Assembly (NCBI GenBank): GCA_021775855.1
Contig: JAJFGZ010000062.1
Coordinates: forward strand, 1-44,970
Length of the DNA stretch: 44,970 nucleotides
Direction: 5' to 3'
From: Hyphomicrobiales bacterium
Lineage (GTDB): Bacteria > Pseudomonadota > Alphaproteobacteria > Rhizobiales > NORP267
Shown: positions 33,143-42,828 of the stretch, piece after piece
How the letters are laid out: the number at the start of each line of letters is the position of its first letter
Position numbering within the stretch: position 1 is the first letter of the stretch
Made by a program: the position numbers and the translations under genes
The notes under the pieces: generated by a model
What the model saw: only the letters and a program-made list of their open reading frames with translations
What the model was told of the DNA's origin: nothing
The model's database searches: none

Positions 33143-33856
33143 TTACAACTTGTGCCGATTGATCGTTCTACCCTGTTGGAAATAATAGGGGATGGGGCGA
33201 TCGACGTCGCCGTTCAAGCGGGCTTCAACCTCTCCGAGGACGACCTGGGTAATCAAAGCCAGGTCTTTTTCCAACGCCTCGTCTTTCGTTAGCCAGTTTA
33301 ACTCCAGCAATTCGTTGGTTGGCGAGGGCTCGAGGATTTCGCGTTTGGCGATGGAAGTGATGTCGCACATGAAAAAGCGGGTATCGAACCGGCGGGGCCG
33401 GCCGGGCGGGGTTACGGCCCGCGCGATAAAAATCAGTTGATCGAGCGCGGGCATGACGTTGTGATCGAAAAATGCCTGCCAACTGGCCGCGCGAGATTTT
33501 ACGGGCGTATCGACTTCGCGCCCGATCAGCAGACCGGTTTCCTCATACATTTCACGGATCGCGGCCAATGCGAGGGCTTGCGGTTTGTTCTTGCCTGCCC
33601 TCGCATTCAACTGGCGGGACAATTGCCGCGCGGTTTGTGGTGTGAGCGGCGTTAGCGGTTTGATCCGGCTATCGACCATATCGACCCGCCCGCCGGGAAA
33701 CACGAATTTGCCCGGCATGAACCGGTGGCTTTCGTGGCGTTTTCCCATCAGAATTCTCGGAACCGTGTCGGACGTATCCACAAGAACCAGGGTGGCGGCA
33801 TCACGTGGCCGCATATAGGCATGGTTCATTTTCGGGAGTTTGTAGGATTCAACCAT
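33143..33856 (-). CDS. NUDIX hydrolase
   Basis: A 237-residue NUDIX-family hydrolase, larger than MutT. The Nudix box is split by an insertion: GGRVDMVDSR, then about 40 residues, then AAIREMYEETGLLIG with the catalytic glutamates. The N-terminal strand PRDAATLVLVDTSD and the C-terminal FDTRFFMCDI and LELNWLTKDEALE fit the family of coenzyme A or nucleotide pyrophosphatases of this length. The substrate is not known. The start at 33856 overlaps the end of the DUF983 gene by eight bases. Confidence 0.85.
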   Translation of the reverse strand: MVESYKLPKMNHAYMRPRDAATLVLVDTSDTVPRILMGKRHESHRFMPGKFVFPGGRVDMVDSRIKPLTPLTPQTARQLSRQLNARAGKNKPQALALAAIREMYEETGLLIGREVDTPVKSRAASWQAFFDHNVMPALDQLIFIARAVTPPGRPRRFDTRFFMCDITSIAKREILEPSPTNELLELNWLTKDEALEKDLALITQVVLGEVEARLNGDVDRPIPYYFQQGRTINRHKL

Positions 33857-34277
33857 TTTGCGCGGTCGGATAGATATCTTCAACAAAATTGGGGTCGTAC
33901 CCGTGCATGCGCAGTGCCCATTGCAATCCGATCAGGGCGCCTTTTGTCACCGGCAAAATGGACAAAGATAGAATAATGGTCAGGGGAATCCAGATCGCGG
34001 CGTGAATCCAGAGATCAGGTTTGAGCGCTTTCTCCACGAGCAGAATTCCCGGCATGATGATGTGCCCGACAATCAGGATCGTGAAATAGGGCGGTGCGTC
34101 GTCGGCCCGGTGGTGGTAAAGCTCTTCGGTGCAACTGGCGCAATATTCGACCGATTTGAGATAGCCACGGTATAGAGGTCCGATCCCGCAATTGGGGCAT
34201 TTAAGACGGGCGCCGTGGCGAATGGCCCTTCCTATAGGCCGCTCTGGTAGCGCCGGGCTGGATGCTTCCTCTGACAT
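33849..34277 (-). CDS. DUF983 family membrane protein
   Basis: About 142 residues of the DUF983 family: a short N-terminal zinc-ribbon-like part (CPNCG...CASC) followed by two membrane segments (FTILIVGHIIMPGILLVEKAL and WIPLTIILSLSILPV). The role is unknown; the family is often found beside rnr or cytochrome oxidase genes. GTG at 34319, overlapping the rnr stop (TAGTG), is an alternative start; ATG at 34277 gives the usual length and is preferred. It ends inside the NUDIX start, so rnr-DUF983-NUDIX appear coupled. Confidence 0.82.
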   Translation of the reverse strand: MSEEASSPALPERPIGRAIRHGARLKCPNCGIGPLYRGYLKSVEYCASCTEELYHHRADDAPPYFTILIVGHIIMPGILLVEKALKPDLWIHAAIWIPLTIILSLSILPVTKGALIGLQWALRMHGYDPNFVEDIYPTAQNG

Positions 34278-34318
34278 AGGTCTATCTAAACTTTCAATCT
34301 GACTGGGTAATCCCGTCA

Positions 34319-36619
34319 CTATCGTCTGTTGGCATTGCGGCGCTTGCCTTTGCGCTTCGCTGGCCGTCTTGCACCTTTGTTTTTCGGTTTGTTCCCGGAG
34401 TCTTGCTCAGGTGCATAGCTGCCTTCGCTGAGCAGGTCAAAACGTAACGCGCCGGCGACGCCGCGGGCTTCCACAAGCCGGACCTCGACCTTGTCTCCGA
34501 GACGGTGGATTTCACCGGTCCGTTCGCCAATTAACGTGTGTCCCGTCTGGTCATAGTGAAAATAGTCCTGCGACAACGTGGATATGGGGATAAAGCCGTC
34601 CGCCCCGGTTTCATCAAGCTCGACGAACAGACCGGCGCGGGTAACACCGGAAATCCGTCCAGAAAACTCGACGCCAACTTTGCCCGACATATGGTAGGCG
34701 ATCAGGCGGTCTGTAGTCGCACGCTCGGCTTTCATTGCGCGGCGTTCGGTGTCTGAAATTTGCCCGGCAATATCATCGAGCCGGTCGATAATATCCTGCG
34801 TCAGGCCGTCGTCGCCGAGTTTCAGGGCTGAAATCAGGGCACGGTGGACGATCAGGTCGGCGAAGCGCCGGATTGGCGACGTGAAATGCGCGTAGCGGCG
34901 CAAGTTCAGGCCGAAATGCCCATAATTGGTTGCCAGATATTCGGCCTGTGCCTGGCTGCGCAACACGACCTGGTTGGTCAACTCCTCCAGTTCCGTGTCG
35001 CGAACCCTTGCGAGAATCGAATTGAAATGCGACGGGCGCAGGTTGCCGACCTTCGGGCCTTTCAAATCGATGCTGGCGAGGAATTCGCCGAGCGCCTCGA
35101 CCTTGGCATGGGACGGTGTGTCGTGGACGCGATAGAGCAGGGGTGAATTTCGTTGTTCCAGGGTCTCGGCAGCACAAACATTGGCCTGGATCATGAATTC
35201 TTCGATCAACCGGTGGGCGTCGAGACGTGGCGGCACATGGATTTTCAGGACCGCGCCGTTCTTGTCGAGTACGAGTTTGCGCTCGGGTAAATCCAGTTCG
35301 AGAGGTTCGCGCTGATCGCGGGCGGCCTTAAGCGCCGCGTAGGCGTTCCAGAGCGGCGACAGGACCCTGTCAAGGATGCCGGCCGGGACTTTGCCCGCGC
35401 CATCGATCGCGGCTTGTGCCTGTTCGTAGGAGAGCTTGGCGTGGGAGCGCATCATGACCCGGTGGAAGCGGTGGGATCGTTTCTGGCCGTCCTTGCCGAT
35501 CACCATGCGCACTGCGAGTGCCGGCCGATCTTCACCCTCGCGTAGGCTGCACAGATCGTTGGATATCCGCTCTGGCAGCATTGGCACCACGAGATCGGGG
35601 AAATAAACCGAGTTACCGCGTATCAAAGCTTCCCGGTCGAGAGCGCTTTGCGGCGTGACATAGGCCGCGACGTCGGCAATGGCGACCGTGACGAGCCATC
35701 CGTCTGGATTTTGGGGGTCCGGATCAAGCTCAGCATAAACAGCATCGTCGTGATCACGGGCATCCGCCGGGTCAATGGTGATCAGGGGAATGTCGCGCCA
35801 GTCTTCCCGCTTGCCCAATTTCACGGGCTCAGCTTTCTCTGCTTCCTTTAAAGTATCACTTTGGAAAATATGTGGAATCTCAAACTGGACGATGGCGATG
35901 CGGCTGGCGGCGCGTTCGCTGTCTGCCGGACCATGCCGGGTGATCACCTTCCCCTGGGTTGGGCCGTAGCGGCCGCCCTTTAACACCTCAACGGCAACCA
36001 ATTCACCGCTTTCCGCGTCGCCGATATTTTGCGGTGCGACGTTCAGTTCCCGCATGGCGCCTTTGGCCACGGGCTCGATAAACCCGCCACCATCGGGCAG
36101 CGCCCTGAAAATCCCAAGGACCAGGTTCGAGGTTCCGCCCAATCTGCGAATAATGCGCGCGGAATAGAGCGCGCCACCATCAGGCGATTGGCCATCGAGG
36201 CGCGACAAGCGGGCGAGGATCCGGTCTCCTTTGCCGGCGGCGGGTTCGCGGGGTTTGCCCTTGCGGGGACGGCCCTGCGGGGTGAGCGTGATCACAGGCG
36301 CCGGTCCCTGCGGATCGATCTGCCAGTCAACGGGTGTTGCCAGGAGATCGCCATCCCTGTCCCTTCCGGTAATTTCCAGCACGGTGACAGGGGGCAGAGT
36401 ATCGGCTTCAGAAATACTTTTTGCGCGCCCGGAAATCTGACCGTCTTCGGCCATGACCTTCAACAGGCGTTTCAATGCAATCTTGTCGTTGCCCTTGATC
36501 TGGAAGGCGCGGGCAATATCGCGTTTGGAGACGTGGCCGTCATTGTCGCGGATAAATTCTAGAACGGCTTCCTTTGATGGAAGGGTCGGTTTTTTCTTGC
36601 TTGGGGTCTCTTCAGGCAT
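34319..36619 (-). CDS. rnr: Ribonuclease R
   Basis: A 766-residue 3'-5' exoribonuclease of the RNB family. It has an N-terminal winged-helix-like region (HVSKRDIARAF), cold-shock domains, the RNB catalytic centre with DPADARDHDD at 283-292, and a C-terminal S1 domain (about 640-730). A short, Lys/Arg-rich tail ends RKGKRRNANRR. RNase R degrades structured RNA and works with tmRNA in quality control. The gap to topA is 33 bases, so the two may share a message. ATG at 36619 is the family start. Confidence 0.95.
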   Translation of the reverse strand: MPEETPSKKKPTLPSKEAVLEFIRDNDGHVSKRDIARAFQIKGNDKIALKRLLKVMAEDGQISGRAKSISEADTLPPVTVLEITGRDRDGDLLATPVDWQIDPQGPAPVITLTPQGRPRKGKPREPAAGKGDRILARLSRLDGQSPDGGALYSARIIRRLGGTSNLVLGIFRALPDGGGFIEPVAKGAMRELNVAPQNIGDAESGELVAVEVLKGGRYGPTQGKVITRHGPADSERAASRIAIVQFEIPHIFQSDTLKEAEKAEPVKLGKREDWRDIPLITIDPADARDHDDAVYAELDPDPQNPDGWLVTVAIADVAAYVTPQSALDREALIRGNSVYFPDLVVPMLPERISNDLCSLREGEDRPALAVRMVIGKDGQKRSHRFHRVMMRSHAKLSYEQAQAAIDGAGKVPAGILDRVLSPLWNAYAALKAARDQREPLELDLPERKLVLDKNGAVLKIHVPPRLDAHRLIEEFMIQANVCAAETLEQRNSPLLYRVHDTPSHAKVEALGEFLASIDLKGPKVGNLRPSHFNSILARVRDTELEELTNQVVLRSQAQAEYLATNYGHFGLNLRRYAHFTSPIRRFADLIVHRALISALKLGDDGLTQDIIDRLDDIAGQISDTERRAMKAERATTDRLIAYHMSGKVGVEFSGRISGVTRAGLFVELDETGADGFIPISTLSQDYFHYDQTGHTLIGERTGEIHRLGDKVEVRLVEARGVAGALRFDLLSEGSYAPEQDSGNKPKNKGARRPAKRKGKRRNANRR

Positions 36620-36652
36620 TGCGGGCCGAGTTCGAGCACACCTTTATCGCGG

Positions 36653-39190
36653 TCATTTCGAAGCCCGCTTGCGGCGTCCTTTACCCTTGGCAGCTTTTTC
36701 CGCGATCAGGGCCACCGCCTGCTCGACGGTGACTGCCTCCGGTTCAACGCCCTTTGGCAGGGTGGCATTGATTTTGCCGTGCTTGATGTAGGGGCCGTAG
36801 CGGCCATCGAGCACCTGGATCGCACCTCCTAAATCCGGGTGATCGCCAAGCACTTTCAGGGTCTTGGCGGTGGCGCGTCCGCCACTTGTTTTCTTTTCCG
36901 CCAACACTGTAACGGCCCGGTTGAGACCAACAGTAAAGACCTCTTCCCAACTGGACAGATTGGCGTATTTGCCGTCGTTCAGCACAAAGGGTCCGTAGCG
37001 CCCGAGGCCCGCCGAAATCATGGTGCCGGTTTCCGGATGCAGGCCAACTTCGCGGGGCAGGGCGAGTAGTTTCAGGGCCTGTTCCAGATCCACCGAATCC
37101 GGGTCCATGCCCTTGGGAATGGAGGAGCGATGCGGTTTCTTGTCGTCCTCTGCCTTGCGCTCCACATAGGGCCCGAACCGGCCGTTCTTGAACATAATTT
37201 CTTCGCCCGTCTCGGGATCATTGCCGAGTAACTTGTCAGCAGATGCTGCTTGCGCCTGGTCGGCGTTTTCCAGGCCCAACTGGCGGGTGAAGCGGCATTC
37301 GGGGTAGTTCGAGCAGCCTATAAATGCACCGAATTTGCCAACCTTCAGGCTGAGCTGTCCGCCCTCGCAGGATTTACAGGCGCGCGGGTCGCCGCCTTCT
37401 GCGGGGACAGGAAAAACATGTTCTTTCAGGGTCTCGTTGAGGGCGTCCAATACTTGGGATACCCGCAGGTCCTTGGTGCCATCAACGGTTTCAGTAAATG
37501 CAGTCCAGAATTCGCGCAGCAAGTCCTTCCACGCAATTTCGCCGTTGGAGACTTTGTCGAGTTTGGCTTCGAGATCCGCCGTGAAATCATACTCCACGTA
37601 GCGCTGGAAGAAGTTTTCTAGGAACGCCGTTACCAGCCGGCCTTTGCCTTCGGGGATCAGGCGCTTTTTGTCGAGCCGGACGTAGTCGCGGTCGCGCAAT
37701 ACGGAAAGGGTTGATGTGTAGGTCGAGGGGCGGCCGATGCCCAATTCTTCCATCCGCTTGATCAGGGTCGCTTCCGTATAGCGGGGTGGCGGCTCTGTGA
37801 AATGCTGATTGGCGCTGACCTCGTTCAGTTTTGGGGTCTCGCCCTTGTTGATGCGCGGCAGACGGGTGGATTTTTCATCGTCTTCGTCGTCCTTGCCCTC
37901 TTGATATAGGGTGAGGTAGCCATCGAACGCCACAACGGTCCCCGTCGCACGCAGACCGATTTTACGGCCATCGCCGCCTGTGCCGAGGAGTTCAACGGAT
38001 GTGCGCTCCATTTCAGCGCTGGCCATCTGGCTGGCGATTGTCCGCTTCCAGATAAGCTCGTAAAGTTTTGCCTGCTCGGGATCGAGAGCTTTTGCAATAT
38101 CGCGGGGCAGACGCGCCAATCGCGTTGGCCGGATCGCCTCATGGGCCTCTTGGGCGTTCTTAGCCTTGGTTTTGTAGAATTTGGGTTTTTCGGGCAGATA
38201 CTGCGACCCGTATTCGCCACCAATGACATCGCGGCAGGCGTCGATGGCCTCGGGCGCGATTTGTACCCCGTCGGTCCGCATATAGGTGATCAGACCGGTT
38301 GTATCACCGTCGATACTGATGCCTTCATACAATTTTTGGGCGACCCGCATGGTGTGGGCTGCTGCGAAACCCAGTTTGCGGGATGCTTCCTGTTGCAGGG
38401 TTGAGGTTGTGAAGGGCGGCGCGGGGTGGCGTTTCTGGGGTTTGACGTCGACCGAATCAACGGTGAACGATGTGGCTTCGATCGAAGCCTTGATGCCCCC
38501 GGCCTGGTCGCCATTGGTGACGGCAAACTTGTCAAGTTTCTCGCCATCCAGCGTTACGAGACGGGCATCGAACGGTTTCGCTTCGGCGTTATCGAAATTG
38601 GCCACGACCGACCAGTATTCGCGGGACACAAAGGTTTCGATCTCCTTCTCCCTGTCGCAAACCAGGCGCAGGGACACGGATTGGACCCGGCCAGCGGAGC
38701 GGGCACCCGGCAGTTTGCGCCAGAGCACCGGGGAGAGATTGAATCCCACCAGATAGTCGAGCGCGCGGCGCGCCAGATAGGCGTCTACCAGCGGCTCGTC
38801 GATGTCGCGGGGATGGGCCATCGCGTCGAGGACAGCGGTTTTGGTAATGGCGTTGAAGACAACCCGCTCGACGGGTTTGTCTTTCAGGACCTTCTTTTGC
38901 TTGAGGAATTCCAGTACATGCCAGGAAATGGCTTCGCCTTCGCGGTCGGGGTCGGTTGCAAGGATCAGGCGATCCGAGTCTTTCACGGCATCGGCAATCT
39001 CGTTTAAGCGCTTTCGGGCCTTGGCATCCACATCCCAGGTCATCGCGAAATCTTCATCGGGTCGGACCGAACCGTCTTTCGCGGGCAGATCCCGGACATG
39101 CCCAAACGACGCAAATACCTCGTAGTCGGAGCCGAGATATTTGTTTATCGTTTTGGCTTTGGCGGGCGATTCTACGATGACGACGTTCAT
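36653..39190 (-). CDS. topA: DNA topoisomerase I
   Basis: An 845-residue type IA topoisomerase that relaxes negative supercoils. The Toprim domain holds Glu7 and the DxDxE cluster at 80-84 (DPDREGE); the catalytic tyrosine is Tyr303 in ITYMRTDG. The C-terminal part carries a four-cysteine zinc ribbon (CKSCEGG...GCSNYPECRF) and then Lys-rich topoisomerase C-terminal repeats (FGPYVERK, YGPFVLND, YGPYIKHG), ending in a basic tail. ATG at 39190. It heads the minus-strand run rnr-DUF983-NUDIX; the 320 bases before it contain an inverted repeat and repeated GTTGTGC elements, and no other gene. Confidence 0.96.
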   Translation of the reverse strand: MNVVIVESPAKAKTINKYLGSDYEVFASFGHVRDLPAKDGSVRPDEDFAMTWDVDAKARKRLNEIADAVKDSDRLILATDPDREGEAISWHVLEFLKQKKVLKDKPVERVVFNAITKTAVLDAMAHPRDIDEPLVDAYLARRALDYLVGFNLSPVLWRKLPGARSAGRVQSVSLRLVCDREKEIETFVSREYWSVVANFDNAEAKPFDARLVTLDGEKLDKFAVTNGDQAGGIKASIEATSFTVDSVDVKPQKRHPAPPFTTSTLQQEASRKLGFAAAHTMRVAQKLYEGISIDGDTTGLITYMRTDGVQIAPEAIDACRDVIGGEYGSQYLPEKPKFYKTKAKNAQEAHEAIRPTRLARLPRDIAKALDPEQAKLYELIWKRTIASQMASAEMERTSVELLGTGGDGRKIGLRATGTVVAFDGYLTLYQEGKDDEDDEKSTRLPRINKGETPKLNEVSANQHFTEPPPRYTEATLIKRMEELGIGRPSTYTSTLSVLRDRDYVRLDKKRLIPEGKGRLVTAFLENFFQRYVEYDFTADLEAKLDKVSNGEIAWKDLLREFWTAFTETVDGTKDLRVSQVLDALNETLKEHVFPVPAEGGDPRACKSCEGGQLSLKVGKFGAFIGCSNYPECRFTRQLGLENADQAQAASADKLLGNDPETGEEIMFKNGRFGPYVERKAEDDKKPHRSSIPKGMDPDSVDLEQALKLLALPREVGLHPETGTMISAGLGRYGPFVLNDGKYANLSSWEEVFTVGLNRAVTVLAEKKTSGGRATAKTLKVLGDHPDLGGAIQVLDGRYGPYIKHGKINATLPKGVEPEAVTVEQAVALIAEKAAKGKGRRKRASK

Positions 39191-39304
39191 GATGTTCCGA
39201 TTCAGGGTGGTCTATGGTCCGCTTCCTAAGCCGCATCCGGAATCCACACGGACAGAGCCCTCTCGCGGCCATTTAGTCTGTGGGAGCCTCGAAGACAATG
39301 GCAA

Positions 39305-39333
39305 AAATACAAAATTTACGGTTTCTTGTATTT
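39305..39333. repeat. 8-bp inverted repeat between topA and the 61-aa gene
   Basis: AAATACAA (39305-39312) and TTGTATTT (39326-39333) are perfect inverted repeats with a 13-base spacer. The site is about 115 bases from the topA start, in the divergent intergenic region, and could be an operator. Confidence 0.35.
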
Positions 39334-39346
39334 GTACACACACAGT

Positions 39347-39434
39347 AGTTGTGCACCGGTAATCACTGAAGCCTGCAACGATAAGTTGTGCAATTATAAT
39401 CTTGCAACTCTTTATCAATTGGTGCAGGTTGTGC
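39347..39434 (+). repeat. Three GTTGTGC copies
   Basis: AGTTGTGCA occurs at 39347-39355 and 39384-39392, and GTTGTGC again at 39428-39434, spaced about 37 and 43 bases. They lie in the AT-rich stretch before the 61-residue gene. Chance is possible; no regulator is evident. Confidence 0.3.
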
Positions 39435-39513
39435 CATAAACGGAACAGTCTTCGTTTCGTTTGGCCAGGGAAATGCTTGAACGCATGTCTGCAAATCGAA
39501 AGCCAAAAACAAG

Positions 39514-39699
39514 ATGGTAGAAGTTTCCAGAAAGCTTACTGCCGTTGAATCCGACCCTGCGGGAGTTGCCGCGTATATTGGAGATATGACTATTGGCCTG
39601 CGCGAACTCGCGGACCAGTCGGATCTCACCTTCCTCGCTTATTTGCTGGACCTGGTATACGAAGAAACGACCATCATTGCGCGAGACAAAGCGAGTTAA
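39514..39699 (+). CDS. Small conserved-looking protein (61 aa), function unknown
   Basis: An acidic, helical 61-residue protein ending in LTFLAYLLDLVYEETTIIAR. The pattern AAYIGDMTIGLRELADQSDLTFLAYLLDLVYEE resembles short alphaproteobacterial proteins I have seen beside other genes, in two blocks: YIGDMTIGLRELA and LAYLLDLVYEE. There is no signal peptide or membrane segment. It starts at ATG 39514 with only a weak ribosome site and stops three bases before the dprA stop on the other strand. Coding is plausible because of this conservation and the tight convergent end, but it needs confirmation. Confidence 0.6.
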   Translation: MVEVSRKLTAVESDPAGVAAYIGDMTIGLRELADQSDLTFLAYLLDLVYEETTIIARDKAS

Positions 39700-39702
39700 G
39701 CG

Positions 39703-40863
39703 TTACAGCAGAGAAACCCGTTGCCCCGGGTGACGCGCTACGCGGCCTGCAAGTTCCAATTCCATCAATACAGAGATTACAGTACCCGCGGGCTTGTCTG
39801 TGTGACGAACGATTTCGTCGATGGTAACCGGTGCCGGGCTGAGAGCACGGATAATAATGCTTCGATCGTCATCATCTATGTCCTTCCAGGTTTCGCTATT
39901 GGATTCCAGCTGGTTGGAGTCGAGCGAGGTGCCCAGGATTTTTGTTGGCTCTTCCAGCTGAGAAGCAACCGACTCAAGGATATCGGTGTACGACGTCACC
40001 AATTGCGCTCCCTGTTTCAGAAGGCGGTTGGTGCCTTCCGTACGCGGGTCACGGGGCGAACCGGGGACGGCAAATATATCGCGTCCCTGCTCACCGGCAA
40101 GGCGCGCGGTAATCAGTGAGCCTGACCGAACGGCGGCCTCCACAACCACCGTGCCAATCGATATTCCCGATATAATGCGGTTTCGTCGTGGGAAATCCTG
40201 ACCCCTGGGCAGGTAGCCAACCGGCATTTCGGAGACCAGCGCTCCGGTTTCTGCTATCTTTGTAGCGAGTTCAATATGCTCTTCCGGGTAGACTGTATCC
40301 GCACCCCCGGCCAGTACAGCAATCGTTCCGGAGGCAAGCGTGGTTTTGTGCGCGGCCGCATCGATACCGCGCGCCAAGCCGGAAACAATCACCAAACCTG
40401 CTTCTCCCAGTCCTGTGGCCAGTTCGCCCGCAAGAAGCGCACCCGCCGCCGAGCAGTTTCGTGATCCGACGATGGCGATCGAGGGCCTGGCCAGTATGTC
40501 CGAATTTCCGCGAACAAACAGGAGCGGTGGAGCACCGTCGATATGCTGCAATAGCATTGGATAATTCGGCTCACCAAGCGCAACAACATGGAGCCCGAGT
40601 TGCGCCGCTGCATCCAATTCTGCCTCTGCCTGATCCTCCGGGCAGACCCGGATGGCGCGGCGAATGCCGCCGCGAGCCGATAATTCTGGGATTGCCTCAA
40701 TCGCGTCGCTGGCACTGCCGTAGCGGTTGATCAGGTTGCGGAAGGTTATGGGGCCGACATTTTCAGAGCGGATGAGACGCAGCCAGGCAAGTTTCTGGGC
40801 GTTGGACAAGAGGTGACCCTGGTCTCCGGGGGAGGCGAAATTGAGTTTCTTGCCTCCGTTCAC
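39703..40863 (-). CDS. dprA: DNA-processing protein DprA
   Basis: A 386-residue DprA (Smf) protein that loads RecA on incoming single-stranded DNA during transformation. The Rossmann core is clear: [54 protein letters not shown]-terminal winged-helix domain ([29 protein letters not shown]) follows a 60-residue linker. GTG at 40863 overlaps the plsY stop (GTGA), so the two are translationally coupled. It ends just before the small plus-strand gene. In non-competent species the gene is retained; no competence genes are in the window. Confidence 0.95.
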   Translation of the reverse strand: MNGGKKLNFASPGDQGHLLSNAQKLAWLRLIRSENVGPITFRNLINRYGSASDAIEAIPELSARGGIRRAIRVCPEDQAEAELDAAAQLGLHVVALGEPNYPMLLQHIDGAPPLLFVRGNSDILARPSIAIVGSRNCSAAGALLAGELATGLGEAGLVIVSGLARGIDAAAHKTTLASGTIAVLAGGADTVYPEEHIELATKIAETGALVSEMPVGYLPRGQDFPRRNRIISGISIGTVVVEAAVRSGSLITARLAGEQGRDIFAVPGSPRDPRTEGTNRLLKQGAQLVTSYTDILESVASQLEEPTKILGTSLDSNQLESNSETWKDIDDDDRSIIIRALSPAPVTIDEIVRHTDKPAGTVISVLMELELAGRVARHPGQRVSLL

Positions 40864-41495
40864 GAGCTTTTATGACCGATACGGGATTCCTCTCCCTTGA
40901 GCAGTCGGGCAATATTCTCCCGGTGCGCCCAGAGGATCAGAATTGCGAGCAGGAAAAACAATTCGCGGGCCTGGTATTGCTCAAAAAACCACAGTCCAAA
41001 GGGTGATACGATCGCGGCTGTCATGCCGGCAGCAGACGAATACCGTGACACGGCGGCGACGCCGATCCAGACGGCCGCGAAAACCATTGCCATGGGCCAA
41101 TACAATCCAAGCAGGATACCGAGAAATGTTGCCACACCTTTGCCCCCCTTGAATCGCAGCCAGATAGGAAACAGGTGCCCGAGAAACGCGCCGAGCCCTG
41201 CGAGGATCGCGGTGTCGGGGCCGTACAATCCGCCGATCAGGACGGCGGCGGTGCCTTTCAGGATATCGCACGTCAGGGTCAGGGCGGCGAGGCCCTTGTT
41301 GCCTGTGCGCAAGACATTGGTGGAGCCGATATTGCCGGACCCGATCTTGCGGATATCGCCAAGCCCGGCAAGCCGGGTAATGATCAGACCAAAGGGTATC
41401 GACCCCAGTAGATAGCCGAAAGCTAGCGCCGTCGCGAAATAGGGCAGGGCAAGCGACCAGTTGATGGGGTCAGGCATTGGCGAATATCGGTCCAT
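40860..41495 (-). CDS. plsY: Glycerol-3-phosphate acyltransferase PlsY
   Basis: A 211-residue integral membrane enzyme that acylates glycerol-3-phosphate from acyl-phosphate, the first step of phospholipid synthesis. The three conserved sites are [34 protein letters not shown], and the last membrane segments around [15 protein letters not shown]. Five membrane segments are expected. The open frame extends upstream into the pyrC' gene; ATG at 41495, with a GGCGGA-like site, is chosen (41477 is the alternative). It is followed by dprA with a 4-base overlap and preceded by pyrC' by about 20 bases. Confidence 0.95.
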   Translation of the reverse strand: MDRYSPMPDPINWSLALPYFATALAFGYLLGSIPFGLIITRLAGLGDIRKIGSGNIGSTNVLRTGNKGLAALTLTCDILKGTAAVLIGGLYGPDTAILAGLGAFLGHLFPIWLRFKGGKGVATFLGILLGLYWPMAMVFAAVWIGVAAVSRYSSAAGMTAAIVSPFGLWFFEQYQARELFFLLAILILWAHRENIARLLKGEESRIGHKSS

Positions 41496-41514
41496 GTCAG
41501 CAGGTCCGCCGAGA

Positions 41515-42828
41515 CTATTCGTAGATCGTACGTCCGGCAACCATGGTGCGCAAAACCCGACCGAGGAAACGGTCGCCTTCGAACGGCGTATTCTTGGAGC
41601 GGGACCTGAGATCGCGCTCTTCCACCGCCCAGGGGGCGTCGGCATCAACAAGAATGAGATCCGCCGGGCTGCCGGGTTTCAGATTACCTGTCTCCAGACC
41701 AAGAAGCGCGGCGGGATTGCTGGTCATACATGCAAGCACGTCTTTCAGGTCGCAATCGCCGCTATGGACGAGGCGCAACGCCGCAGCCAGCAGGGTTTCA
41801 AGCCCAACAGCGCCATCCGCCGCTTCGGCAAACGGGTGGCGTTTGGTTTCCACATCCTGGGGGTCGTGCGACGAAACGATGATGTCGATCAAGCCATCGG
41901 AGACGCCCTGGACCATGGCAGCGCGGTCGGCTTCGGCACGGAGCGGTGGTGACATTTTCAGAAACGTCCGGTACCCGCCCACATCGTGTTCGTTCAGGCA
42001 CAGATGATTGATGCTGATCCCGCAGGTGACTGATACACCCCGGTTTTTCGCGCGGGTAATCGCGTCCAGTGACTTCTCAGCGGAAACTTGAGCCGCGTGG
42101 TAGCGCGAAGATGTCAGGTCTGCAAGGTGCAGGTCGCGCTCGACAATCACTGTTTCTGCTTCGATTGGAATCCCCGTCAGGCCGAGGCGGGCAGAGGTTT
42201 CGCCCTCGTTCATGACGCCGTTGCCCTTGAGGTCCGGGTCTTCGGTATGGTGGGCAATAACCGCGTCGAAATCACGGGCATAGGTCATGGCGTTGCGCAT
42301 GACCTGCGAATTCGTGATGGTATTTCGTCCGTCTGTAAATCCAACCGCGCCGGCGGCGGACAGCAGGCCAATTTCCGTCATTTCCTTGCCCCGCAATCCG
42401 CGCGTAATGGCCGCCATAGTCTTGAGGCGGACGATTGCGGTATCGCGTGCGCGGCGCATGAAATAATCGACAAGCGCTATATCGTCGATCACCGGGTCGG
42501 TATCCGGCATGCAGATCATGGTGGTCACGCCGCCGGCCGCTGCTGCACGGCTGGCCGAGGCAAGGGTTTCACGGTGCTCGGCGCCGGGCTCACCGGTAAA
42601 GACCCGCATATCGATCAGTCCGGGGCAGACGAGCTTGCCGCCGCAATCGACCAATTCTGTGCCTTCCGGCGCTTCGGTCAGGTTTTCTTCTATTGCGGCG
42701 ACGGCACCTTTCTGCACCAGCACTCCGCCATGCATATCGATATCCTGGGCGGGATCGACAACGCGGGCATTGTAGAACAGTGTATCGCGCGGTAATTCGC
42801 GGTTTGCCTGTGAACCGGCAGGGGTCAT
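41515..42828 (-). CDS. Dihydroorotase-like protein PyrC', catalytically degenerate
   Basis: A 437-residue amidohydrolase-family protein in the position of a class I dihydroorotase. The metal-binding D-x-H-x-H motif is D73-M-R75-V-F77, so both histidines are gone, and the catalytic Asp of the usual TDHAP is replaced by Ser320 in SSHDP. Other family blocks remain ([39 protein letters not shown]). It should not hydrolyse dihydroorotate by itself. In Pseudomonas an inactive PyrC' is needed for aspartate transcarbamoylase assembly; adjacency and a 4-base overlap with pyrB suggest the same here. An active PyrC should be elsewhere in the genome. ATG at 42828 is used. Confidence 0.88.
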   Translation of the reverse strand: MTPAGSQANRELPRDTLFYNARVVDPAQDIDMHGGVLVQKGAVAAIEENLTEAPEGTELVDCGGKLVCPGLIDMRVFTGEPGAEHRETLASASRAAAAGGVTTMICMPDTDPVIDDIALVDYFMRRARDTAIVRLKTMAAITRGLRGKEMTEIGLLSAAGAVGFTDGRNTITNSQVMRNAMTYARDFDAVIAHHTEDPDLKGNGVMNEGETSARLGLTGIPIEAETVIVERDLHLADLTSSRYHAAQVSAEKSLDAITRAKNRGVSVTCGISINHLCLNEHDVGGYRTFLKMSPPLRAEADRAAMVQGVSDGLIDIIVSSHDPQDVETKRHPFAEAADGAVGLETLLAAALRLVHSGDCDLKDVLACMTSNPAALLGLETGNLKPGSPADLILVDADAPWAVEERDLRSRSKNTPFEGDRFLGRVLRTMVAGRTIYE

